Notes under the pieces: model-generated | What the model was told of the DNA's origin: nothing | Seen by the model: only the letters and a program-made list of their open reading frames with translations | The model's database searches: none | Shown here: piece by piece, positions 1 through 10,146 of the stretch | How the letters are laid out: every line of letters starts with the position of its first letter | Position numbering within the stretch: position 1 is the stretch's first letter | Made by a program: the position numbers and the translations under genes | Assembly: GCA_001931905.2 (NCBI GenBank) | Contig: MSJI02000894.1 | Span: 62,001-126,000 of the forward strand | DNA from: Cladosporium sp. IMV 00045 | Taxonomy: Eukaryota > Ascomycota > Dothideomycetes > Cladosporiales > Cladosporiaceae | DNA: 64,000 bases | Reading direction: 5' to 3'

Positions 1-1345
1 ATTGATCATTCCCACCACCACCATCACCGCCACCTTGTGCTGACTTAGATATTACGTCTCCTGCTCTCCGAATATCACGCATGTGGTCTTAAGCACGCGG
101 ATTATGCCACTTGCGAATCGCACGCGCACATACATGTACTTGACAAGGCAGCTACATGTCAGTCATTGTACACGCACACCCAATGAGATCTGCTTCCCAC
201 CTGACCATCTCACAACTCTACCTCCTACCTTGTTGCCCGCGGGAGTGACCCAATCACACAACATCGAACACTTCTCAGATCTCTGCCTGAATACCCTCAA
301 AAACGACAAGTCATCATTTCTTCAATTGCGATCAAGGGTACGCTACACCCACAACTCTCGCGAGTCAAGATCCCTGCACGTCCACGCCCTTCCCATCGAA
401 TGCGATCAGTCCGCACGTCGCTATTGCAAGCCAGCGAGAAATGCACATGTGCGCATGTCGATGGGATGCACATCAAATCCCTCATTGTCCCGAACACCTC
501 CTTCAAGAGTATTATTTTCGATTGACAAAGTCAAGTACTCGCCTTGCTCAAACTCATGAGGAGAACGGGAGTTCGCCTTTCGACGCCTCCCAACCGCGTG
601 ATTCTAAGAGCACAGATTCAGCGACGAATGTCCAATGAGGAAAACCATCGAAACGAAAAAGGCCGTGTCGGCTCGCAATTCATTGCTTGTCCTCGAACCA
701 TAATCGCGCTCTTATCCTCTTGCCTCGCTCATCTCTACAATGTTGCTCTTTTCCTCTACGAGAAGGACGTTGTGGCTCCGCTTACTAGGTAGGTTCCGAC
801 TTACTGAGGCTGGTGCTGGTGCATGTGTCAGTGTCAGGTCGGCGCTGTGTCGGCGCTGAGTCTGTTGCATTGTGCTTCATGCGTGGTGCGTCTTACGTCT
901 TGCAGAGCTTTCGCTCTTGTCGTGGTATCGTCGTGGGCTGGATTGTCCTTCGGTCGTTCCACCCTGTCCTGCAGAGCGAACTTGGGAGGTAGCTGGGTTC
1001 AGTCTGCATCAGTAGAGTCAGTAACCTAGAGAGGGCGGCGTGGAGTTCGATGACATCGATGACATCGAGGCAGATAATTTCTTTGTGAACAGAATCATGG
1101 CATTTGCATAGAAAAGAGAAAAATATCCCGCTAGCTACTGGCTGGCATGCAGTGAGATCGATCAATCAGCAATCGCCGCCTTTCCTTCTTCTTCTTCTTC
1201 TTCTTCTTCTTCTTCTTCTTCTTCTTCTTCAATTCAGGTCGGACCCGCAAGAATTCATAATGCGAAAGCCTTTCCACGTAGTAGTAGTATCCTCATCCCC
1301 TGGTGTTCCTTCCTCCTCTTCATTACACCCTCAGACGCGAGCCAT
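1..1345. other. Intergenic, no gene recognised
   Basis: The longest open frame (83-559, +) begins with GTG, resembles no known family and is rich in Ser/Arg/Thr as expected of a chance frame. The right end is the 3' flank of formate dehydrogenase and contains a CTT microsatellite. Nothing else could be supported. Confidence 0.6.
1185..1230. repeat. (CTT)n microsatellite
   Basis: An uninterrupted CTT/TTC run of 46 bases, about 15 units, lies 116 bases beyond the stop codon of the minus-strand formate dehydrogenase gene. On the transcript it would read as GAA repeats in the 3' UTR if the transcript extends that far. It should be length-polymorphic. Confidence 0.95.
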
Positions 1346-2858
1346 CTATTTCTTGTTCCTCTGGCCGTAAGCCTTGGTGGCGTAGTCGCCCTTGGTGACG
1401 ATAAGGTCCTCGGGGCGGTAGTCGTGCTTGCCGCTGAAGTAGCTCTCGAGAATGGCCTTGGTGCCGTCGGCGTAGCGCTTCTGGGCGTCGAGCGAGGTAC
1501 CGGACATGTGAGGAACGGTGGCGTTGCCGGCGCTGCCGCCCCAGCCGAGGTAGCTGGCGGTGCGTAGGGGGTGGTCCTTGGGTGCGGGCTGGGGGAACCA
1601 GACGTCACCGCCGTAGCCGCGGAGCTGGCCCGACTTGAGGGCGTCGGCGACGTCTTCCTTGACGACGATGGCGCCGCGGGCGGTGTTGACGAGCCAGGAG
1701 CCTGGGAGTTGAGGTTAGTGGGAGGTTGATTTTTGGGAGGGTCGGGAGGTGAGACGTACCAGGCTTCATCTTGCTGATGAGCTCCTTGTTGAAGAGACCG
1801 CGAGTCTTCTCGTGGAGAGGGCAGTTGATGGTGACAACATCGCACTGGGCGAGCATCTCCTCGAGGTTCTCGACACGACGGCAGCCGATCTCCTTCTCCT
1901 TCTCAGCGCTGAGAGGCTGGTAGTCGAAGTAGAGGAGCTCCTTGCAGTCGAAGGGCTTCAGGCGGCGCAGGACACGTTCACCGATACGGCCGACGGCGAC
2001 GGTGCCGACAACCTTGCCCTCGAGGTCGAACTCGTTCTTGGCCGCCTCGGCGACGTCCCAGTCGCCACGGGCGATCTGCTCACGGGCGGGACCGAAGTTG
2101 CGGACGAGGGTGAGGATGGTCATGACGACGTGCTCGGCGACGGAGACGACGTTGGAGCCGGTGACTTCGGCGACGGTGATGCCGCCGTTGGTCTCGTTGG
2201 CGACGTTCAGGTCGACGTGGTCGGAGCCAATACCGGCGGTGACGGCGATCTTGAGGTTCTTGCACTTCTTCAGGCGCTCGGCGGTGAGGTAACCGGGGTG
2301 GAAGCTGGGTGTTTTGTTAGAATTTGGAGATTGTTTGTTGACTCGTTGGAGCTGTTCCAATGGCTGGGTTGTGGCGGTTTGAGTGGCTCGCAAGGGAAAC
2401 TTACGGAGTGGTGATGATGACCTCGGCGTCAACCATCTCCTTCTCGAAGACACTGTTCTCGCCCTCCTTGTCGGAGGTGGTGACGAGGGTGTGTCCCTGG
2501 TCCTCGAGCCATTTGCGGATACCGAGCTCGTTCTCAGTGGTACCGAGGAGACGAGGCTCCTGCTTGGCGTGCTCCTTGCCCTGTGAGAGGATTGTTGTTA
2601 GTATGTTGCTGGAAAAGGCTCAATGGCTAGCATGAAGCTCGAGTGAAGCTCAACGGAGCTTCAAACGACATCATTGAATGGATTATCGCAACTTACATCG
2701 TACAAGCAGAGAAGAACCTTGCCCTGTCGGGAGGAAGAGGCCGTCAGCGTTCTAACCCCACCAAGTTTGTTGGAGAAGGCAGTGCGGGGCGCGGCGCGCT
2801 GGGCGAGCAGCGAGCCGGCCGGGCGGGCGAGGTTGATGGCGGAACGAGTAAATACCAT
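1346..2858 (-). CDS. fdh1: NAD-dependent formate dehydrogenase
   Basis: Oxidises formate to CO2 with NAD+, detoxifying formate and feeding NADH. Four exons on the minus strand, 2858-2697, 2580-2405, 2304-1760 and 1701-1346, joined by GT-AG introns of 116, 100 and 58 bp, give 412 residues. Visible family features are the AVGRIG form of the FDH dinucleotide motif (AxGxxG), the downstream acidic residue in YFDYQ that selects [11 protein letters not shown] with the substrate-binding Arg, and [11 protein letters not shown] with the catalytic His. The first about 45 residues are rich in Arg, Ala and Ser without acidic residues, as in a mitochondrial presequence; many fungal FDHs are cytosolic, so targeting is inferred. 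The start is the first ATG in frame and the splice joins restore the family reading exactly. No lesion seen. Confidence 0.96.
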
Positions 2859-5800
2859 TGTGAATATGTGTGAAGAGAGAGTTGGAGGTGTGTGAGGAGA
2901 GAGAGAAAGTCAAGGATGGTCGACGGGCGAGGTGGTGGTTATGTATTCGATGCGGCGATTACCTAGGCAGACCGTCATCGAGTTAGCTTGCTGTGATCTG
3001 GAGATGGCAGAGACAACAGAGAGGCAATGCAGGGTTCATAGAAATGTGGGTCTCTTGCTGTGAGCACCGACACGAGCCAGACAGGCTTGAGGGCGGCGGC
3101 TGGCGAGCGGCATCTCCACACAGATGGGGAGTGGTAGGCTCGTGCTCCGTTGGAGAGGCAGAGATGCAGCCATCATCACCACTTCGCCTGATCGGGCGAT
3201 ATGACGCGGGCAGGGTAATCTTACCGGGTACGGCGGGGGAATTGGGATGCTGCGGCGAATGCGCGGTGCGGTGGAGAGGGAGGGAATGAGGGCGAGTGAT
3301 TTGAGTGGCAGTAGCAGACTAGTTCGAGTTTGTGTCAAACGAGACGAGAGAGGTGAAACGGTAGTGGTGGATGGACGAGCGGATTGTTGTTGCTTGCTGG
3401 AGGGAAGTTTTGGATTCGGATGTTGCGAATGAGGGGAAAGAGAAGAAGCATCTCCCATCGCTGCTTCTCTCACACTCTCTTTATACACACGACCGGCCAG
3501 CTCTTCAGGCATCGACAAAGCTCTACACACCGACGTGAGGCCACTCGTCAGCCCCGGCAGTGGGGATTGCTATGGATCTGGCCTGATAGAGCATTGGAGC
3601 TAGGTAACGAGAACTGAACCTGTGCTCGTCCGCGCGCGCCCTTTCGTCGGCTCAGTGGAAACTGATTGAGATAGAGGGGGCAATTGATACGCGGATGTCA
3701 GTGAGAGTCAGCAGCACTGCCAGCACCACCACCACCAGTAGCACTACGGGAGTACCATCCCCTCGCACCCTCTTCCGGCAACTGATCTTCCATGGACCGG
3801 TCGAGGAGATGGATGGACATGGACAGACGCCGGAACAGCTGACGCATCAACCCCACTTGTTTCTGTCTGTCTATCCGGATGTCTGTCTATCCAACTGTTG
3901 CCCATGATTGATTGAAATGCTGTTATTGCTAAGGGAACATCGTATACTGGGAGCTACATGCACAACACGGCAATTGGGATATGCAATCCCCCCTGCTTGC
4001 AAGTTTATTACTCTCTTGGAAGAAGTTGCGGGGTCTTTGCATGGCATTTGCATTTCATGCATGCATGCGAGTCTCGACAGTCCCAGGATGCGCATGGCAG
4101 GGCCCTGACCTGAGAGGGACTACTGAAAGAGAGGGCCGGAGAGCGAGTGATTTGCCCTGCTTCCGCTGATGGCCCGTAGTATCCGAGCCGAGAGGTGGCA
4201 TTGGAGAGAAAGCCTACCGGAAGGGCTCAAAGGGCTGCAGGAAAGCAGATGCCGCAAGAGCAAAGCTGTCACACGAGTGGAATTATTGCGGAAGAGAGAG
4301 AGGCAGTAGGATCAATGGCTCTAGCGAGAGAGGAGCAGCGAGACTCGCATCTGTTTGTATGATGATTGATCTGCCCTCGGAGCTCTAGCCGCAGCGAATG
4401 GATGGATAGTGTGGGGAAAGCTGGCGCCACAGTACAGATCGAAAGGACAGACGGAGAGACGAGACAGCGAGCGGCAAAGAGATGCCGAGTGGTGATGTAA
4501 GAGCGTGTTCATCAATTCGACTTGAAAAATGGCTTGTAAAGTCTGCTGGAATGATCGCTCTGCCAGCTACCATGATAGAGCTCTGAATCAGCAGTAAATA
4601 TCAACACAGCAGAGCCATTTCCAACTCGTAGCTCTCCTCACACGACCTTCATGCTCTCACAGTAGAAATGCCAACACAATGCCAACCATTCTCCTCCTGG
4701 AGACTCCACGCCCAGCCTTCAGCCCAAAAACCGCGCCACCGTTCTCCCCCGCGCAACGCAACTCTATTGTCTTGACTAAAACGACAAGTGACGCGGGATC
4801 TTTCAACTGCTTCTAGAAAATCTCTCGCCCGCTCCTCGTTCAATCGTCGGAGCCATTTGCCGCTTTTGCCTTGCTTGCCTTCAACTACCGCCTTTTCCAC
4901 TCATGCCTCTCCTGCTATCCCGCTCTCTTTCAATACACAACCCTTTCCCCCGTGACTTCCTTCTCTTTAGGGCCGAAGACGTATACGCTACTACCGTCAT
5001 CTCTGGTGTTTGATAATATTAATACCTCATGAAAGTCCGCAAAAGTGCCGCTGTCTTCCCACTTTGTCTGTTTCGTCTACGTGTTTCGTTCTGTCGGCCT
5101 GTGTCGCTCGTTGCAACTCTCGCATGACTTTCCCCAATCGCTCCATCGCGCCGAGGAGATTGGTCTGGCCAGCTGGCTGGCCATTGAGGTGCTTTCTCTT
5201 CTCGTTCTGAGAAGCCGATCGGATGATCTTCCGACCGATACATGCCAACGGATGCTTTGCGAATGAAGACGGATGGCTTTCCTGCCATCTTTCTTCGGCA
5301 TGTCATTCCTTGACTTCTCACTCGCTCACAAAACAGCGATCAGAACCCAGCTACCTGCTCTGCGAACAAAAAACTCCGCAAACCTGCCGCTGACATGCCG
5401 GCCTGTCATGCAGTACTCCAGCTCCTTCTCCCCTCCTGCTCCTCTCGTCTAGTCTAACAAGATAGACGAGTCTGCCACGCGGGCAGTGCAGCGAGCCAGC
5501 GATCCTGCTCAAGCTCAATAGACAGTCACGCGCGCCGAATATGCACAACTACCACCTCGAATGTCTGGTTTGTGGAATTTTTCCTCCCAAGTCCTTTCTT
5601 GATTTGCTACACCTCCCCCCTTGTCTTTCCCCTCTTTCTTCGCCTACTCGCTTGTGCAGCTTTCGATGCATGCATGGAGAAACTTCCTACCCTCCTTCTA
5701 CCTCTTACGCGCCAGACGCCTCGAAACCTCGATTTCTCCAGAACAGAAAAACGGAATTCAACCTCACCCCGCCGAGCCGCAACGGCCGCTCGTTTCGTGC

Positions 5801-6533
5801 GGAGGTTTTGGAGGGGATGGAGGCTTGTCTTCTTGGTGTTTTTGGGGGTTGAAAGCGCTGGGCCTTGTGCTTGTGGAGGTGGAGGTGTGAGTGGAGGTGG
5901 AGATGGAGGGGTGGGTATGAGTAAGTACCTTACAGTCCTGGGCAACTGTTTGGCGGCTTGGTTTCTTGGTGGTTTGTTTGCTCGAGCTCGCTTTTTGTGG
6001 GTTTGAGAATTTGAGGTTTGTTTGGTCTATCTCTCTCGAGAGCAGGAGAGAGGAGGTGATATCTGACACGCTCTTTTGGGTGGTGGTCTTCTGATCAGAG
6101 AGAGATGCTTACTTCTCTCTTTTGGTAGAGACGGCAGGTTTGCAGACATTCACGAGGACTTCAACAGTTTTCGATCTTTTCGTTTTTTTATTAACATCAA
6201 TAAATTTTGCTGACTTTACAGAACATACCGCCGAAAAATCAAAATCGAAGAAAGAAAAGAGCAAAGAAGAATCCCGACAAACAATATATCGTTGGAGATA
6301 ATACCATCGCTCGCCTGCTTTGGATCCATCGCAGCGACATTGAGAAAACCAAGAAATCACCCCGTCATATCATTACCAGAAAAAGAAGGAGGGAGAACAT
6401 AAAACAGCCATCCTCAAAGCACATATGCCTCCGCTCAGCCGTCGTCTTTCGGTCAAGTCACCCTCCGACGCCGAAAAGATTCCGCGCACGACATGGCACT
6501 GCTGACCTTCTTCCGGTCAAATTCCCAGCTTCA
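2859..6533. other. Long non-coding upstream region of fdh
   Basis: About 3.7 kb without a recognisable gene. Open frames on both strands (for example 3036-3530 and 4649-4900 minus, 5572-6006 plus) are low-complexity or begin with non-ATG codons. CT-rich stretches such as 3462-3482 followed by a TTTATACA element look like fungal core-promoter DNA, yet they face right, away from fdh. A short unrecognised gene or a non-coding transcript cannot be excluded. Confidence 0.5.
5874..5916. repeat. GGAGGT-rich purine microsatellite
   Basis: Degenerate direct repeats of GGAGGT/GGAGAT on the plus strand form a strand-asymmetric purine tract. It creates the polyproline character of minus-strand open frames here, which is why those frames were not called as genes. 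Confidence 0.7.
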
Positions 6534-7583
6534 TCAGCAGCTACCACGTCTCCAGGGGCGCTGATAGTCGCCCCCACACACCGACATCGTCCTCCGGAGA
6601 CCACTCGAACCAACTGGACGCGTCGGCATCAACACCTCGACAATCTCCGCCGACGTCGACCAGGCGCTCAGCTGGCCTGGCGGTGTGATGACGATGCTGG
6701 GGATAGTCGCCGCACCCGCAGCTCCTGCTTGGTGCAAGATATAGCCTGGCGGAATGTCAGTGCTGATCTCCTTCAACATGATGGAGGTGCTATCCTCACC
6801 TGCATACTCAACCGCACACTCCTCTTGGATGCAAGGCATCACAAACGCCGGCGCCGCCGCTGAGAGACGGGATGCCTTCCTGGCTCCAGGCGTCGCGGCC
6901 TTGAGTCCAAGCGCGACGATAGCACCATCATTCAGCACAGCCCTCCTCGCCAGCGCAGCGTTCACAGCATCAGCCACGCTGCCGACAGGCGTGCCATCTT
7001 CCCTCCTGTTCCTATCAACAGGACGAGGCACACCCTTCTGAAAATCCACCCCAGACCAAGGCTTCTCCTCATCCCTGAACCCCCACGCCATCGCCTCCCC
7101 ATCCGCCACGTCCCTCCACGCTTCCGAGCCACAGTGGCACGGCCGGACGCTCGCCTTGTCGCCGTCCTCGCCGTTAACACTGACGGCGTCGACATCACCG
7201 TCGTCTTCGACAGGATTCGTCGAAACAGTCAGCGGATTCCGCCCCCTCAGCTTCTTCCTCAGGCGCGCGAGCGACTTGCGCCCTCCGTTCGGCTTGGCCT
7301 TGTGGCACGGCAAAGCGAGGTCGGCGCTGTCGTAGTAGGGGCCGGAGGGGGCGGCGTTGTCGGGCACGAAACCTGACCCGGCGGGGAAGATGGTGCTGCT
7401 GTCGGCGGGGCCGGCGAGTTGATGCTGGGTGAGGTGCCAGTGGAGGACGTGGGGATCGGGGTTGGGGAGAAGGTCGATTTGAAATACGCGTAGTTGGTCA
7501 TTGTGTGGTGAGGTTGTTGGGGTGGTGTTGGAATCGGAGGCGTTGGTTATTTGATCGTTGGGTGCTTGGAGGGGATGGAGCAA
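6534..7583 (-). CDS. Hypothetical protein, start unresolved
   Basis: An open minus-strand frame of about 349 codons ending at 6534. I recognise no domain. The middle has a basic segment KSLARLRKKLRGRN (around residue 103), then an acidic stretch, a CHCGSEAW segment, and a C-terminal part with hydrophobic Ala/Val/Ile runs. The composition is more protein-like than the other two frames of the strand. No ATG lies near the beginning of the frame: 7583 is a TTG. An ATG at 7501 opens a different frame, so either an intron joins it or the gene starts elsewhere. No signal peptide or membrane helix is evident. Confidence 0.4.
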   Translation of the reverse strand: MLHPLQAPNDQITNASDSNTTPTTSPHNDQLRVFQIDLLPNPDPHVLHWHLTQHQLAGPADSSTIFPAGSGFVPDNAAPSGPYYDSADLALPCHKAKPNGGRKSLARLRKKLRGRNPLTVSTNPVEDDGDVDAVSVNGEDGDKASVRPCHCGSEAWRDVADGEAMAWGFRDEEKPWSGVDFQKGVPRPVDRNRREDGTPVGSVADAVNAALARRAVLNDGAIVALGLKAATPGARKASRLSAAAPAFVMPCIQEECAVEYAGEDSTSIMLKEISTDIPPGYILHQAGAAGAATIPSIVITPPGQLSAWSTSAEIVEVLMPTRPVGSSGLRRTMSVCGGDYQRPWRRGSC

Positions 7584-8927
7584 GGTGAGTTGCGATTTCT
7601 CACTGACTTGAGTGCAGTTCGTTGATCGAAAGGTGATGGTACTTGCACAAGACGGTAAGGACAGGTCCCAAGTATGATTGATTGATCGATCAATCGATCA
7701 AAGAAAGAGTGCGTTCAAAAGAGTCAGTCACTGGTATATTCGAAAAACCGACAGTCGATAATATCTCCAAGTCAACAAAACAGCGGAAAACTCCATGGTC
7801 ATTTATTGCACCTCTGGCAGGTACGGGTAACTCAATTGCAGATTAGGTCGGTCATTCTATTTGATCTTGTTGGTTTGATGCTTTAGAGTTGTGGTTATAT
7901 GGGCTTATATGGTGTAGACTTTGGGCTTTGTCATGCGTGGGAACGTGGTAAGCACGTTGGGTTTGATGGGTGGGCCAATGTGGGCGTGGGCTAGTGTCAT
8001 GGGATTTGGGAATTGCGACACCTCTCCCAGCTAGACGCTGCCGCAACATGGTCGAGGAGGGAGTATAGCAGCACAGAATCGGTTGTTGGTGTTGGAGATA
8101 ATGAAGTTGGGCGAGTGAACGAGCGAGCGTACCCTTACCCTACCAACCCCTTCAGTCGTCGAACTCGATACCCCTGCAACGAATGTGGTCAGTCTCTTGC
8201 TAATACTTCTTGATTCTATCATCGTCAGCCAAGGTAGCCTACATAATGCAAGATTGCTTGCGACGGATTTTTCCATGTAAATGATCAAGGCGTGTCTTCC
8301 AACAACTGAATCTTTTACGATGTCTGAAATCCTGTGCGGCTGGTCTAGTATCACAATGAATGAAGACATGGTTGGATATGCGGCAACTATATGATCTTCT
8401 CCCCGCTTCTTTCTTCGTCACTACCTCGTGGATTCTATGTCGTTGTCGTCAATAGATTGGAGCGTCGCTTTAAGAGGACATGTGATCGATTGATCGACCG
8501 ACCGACGACCCATCGATGGATCCAGTCTGTCGAAGTGCTTGCGCGACATGATGTGGTCAACCTTCTAGAACAATCTGAAGACGGATTTACAATTGTCAAT
8601 GTCGTACAGTTAATCATGATAAGCACTTCCTCAATTGCAAGCCTCGCTCAAGGTGTCTGTCTCACCGACGACTTTCTTCATGTTTAGAGTGGCACAGCAA
8701 CGCCACGACTTCTCCACGCTTTGCTTGCCCCACCTTCACTTGTTAATCCACCGCCAACTGCTACATCTCACTATTCAATTCTACACCGACAAAAACAATC
8801 CATACCTGATCAACACACACCAATACAACCACGTTCATTCCCACAACATACTGAAGACACCACTCAAAACCACCTCCCCGCCCAAGAGGCATCCTAATCA
8901 CAGCCCTCCCTTCAACAACAAGCAACC
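7584..8927. other. Intergenic between hypothetical gene and MSO1
   Basis: About 1.3 kb of divergent upstream DNA. It contains a perfect 16-bp palindrome, GATTGATCGATCAATC, at 7680-7695, inside a cluster of TGATCGATCA-like words, with a related cluster near 8486-8500. The small open frames here resemble no protein family. The last 200 bases before MSO1 are C/A-rich, typical of a fungal 5' UTR. Confidence 0.5.
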
Positions 8928-9656
8928 ATGTCCTCCTACCTCTCCAACCTCCTAACAAACACCACCTCCCGCTACGCCTCTCTCCGCCGCACCCTCCTCA
9001 GTAACGAAGAAGACGGCGACACCCCCGACGACAGCCACATCTCCCGCGTCCTACGCGCCTACTACACCGAAAAAGCCCGCCCATTCCCCCCCTGGCTGCC
9101 TCCCGACCCCAACGACCGCCGCGCTCACACTCCCCAACCCAACCAGCAGGCCGGAGGCTACCTCACCAGCGCCGGCGGCCGCAGCCAGTACGGCTCGCAC
9201 CTCCAAGCCGGCCAGCCGCAGGGGAACAGAGGCAGCTTGAACGACCTCTGGGACCCGCCTGCCTCTTCAGCCGCTGCGCCTCCCCAGGCGCCGCAGAGCT
9301 TACGCGCCGGACGCCGCGCCCCTCCCTCGCAGCAGCAACAGCCTGTGCCGGCAAGTTCGCTCGCGCCGCCGGCTGGTGCGAGACCACTCCCTTCCCAGCG
9401 CGCGGGCAGTTATCAGAGTTTCCAGTCGGTTGCGAGCGCGAAGATGGGGAACGGCGGTGCTGGCGCGGCGGATCCTTCCCCGCCGCCTAGTAGTGGTGGA
9501 GGAGGCTCGACGGCGCAGGAGAGGTTGAAGGCGAGGCTTTGGGGGGCGGCGAGGTCGGCGAGTCCCGGGCCGGGGAGTCAGGGTGGTTCGGGCGGTGGGG
9601 ATCAGGGTTATGATGGGGGTGGTGGCGGGGGGAGGAGGTTTGGGAGGGTGACGTGA
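8928..9656 (+). CDS. mso1: Mso1-like Sec1-binding exocytosis protein
   Basis: Mso1 binds the Sec1/Munc18 protein Sec1 and supports SNARE-dependent vesicle fusion at the plasma membrane. The single exon encodes 242 residues. Residues 1-60 match the Sec1-binding region of fungal Mso1: MSSYLSNLLTNTTSRYASLR, then SRVLRAYYTEKARPFPPWL. The middle is long, disordered and rich in Gly, Pro, Gln and Ser. Near residue 200 the short element QERLKARLW resembles the conserved Mso1 C-terminal motif. The ATG at 8928 has the context CAACCATG and is the first in frame. Family assignment rests on the N-terminal block, which is distinctive; the rest evolves fast. Confidence 0.85.
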   Translation: MSSYLSNLLTNTTSRYASLRRTLLSNEEDGDTPDDSHISRVLRAYYTEKARPFPPWLPPDPNDRRAHTPQPNQQAGGYLTSAGGRSQYGSHLQAGQPQGNRGSLNDLWDPPASSAAAPPQAPQSLRAGRRAPPSQQQQPVPASSLAPPAGARPLPSQRAGSYQSFQSVASAKMGNGGAGAADPSPPPSSGGGGSTAQERLKARLWGAARSASPGPGSQGGSGGGDQGYDGGGGGGRRFGRVT

Positions 9657-10146
9657 GGGGTGCTTGAGAGAGGTAGGGGATATGAGTGCGTTCTCTGGGA
9701 TTTACGGGTGATTTGAAGAAGACGATAAGTCGGAGTTGATGCCTTGTGGGCCTTTCGAGGTTGAATGACATGGTGGAGATGCTGAGCCAGCCAAGAGTCG
9801 GCATCTATACCGCGAAATCTTCGTCGATTGGAGATCATGTTATCATTGGGGAGACTGCCAGAAATATCCCGAAGACTCTCGGGCAATGACAAGGCATACA
9901 CGATTGAAAGGGCAATGGAGGGAGGAATGGGAAGAGGATATACACATATTCAGACCAATCTTCTTGGTAATTCGATACAAGTAGTAGAAACACATCTTCC
10001 AGCCTATTCACACTCCCCAAAACTCCAGAAAGCTATGCACAACTCATGTGTATGCCTCGCGTGTGTACCTATGTACAAACCAAAAATTCAATGCCCAAGA
10101 TGCGAAGAAAACCATGCTCCAACAAAACCCACGAATTGATCCAAGA
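9657..10146. other. Convergent intergenic region
   Basis: The 3' flanks of MSO1 (+) and the arylsulfotransferase-like gene (-). Short open frames only; no RNA gene or repeat recognised. Confidence 0.5.

Noticed and set aside
83..559. 158-codon open frame at the left edge
   Set aside because: Starts with GTG, composition of a chance frame, no family resemblance.
3036..3530. 164-codon minus-strand frame upstream of formate dehydrogenase
   Set aside because: Low-complexity Ser/Pro/Leu translation of CT-rich promoter-like DNA; no domain.
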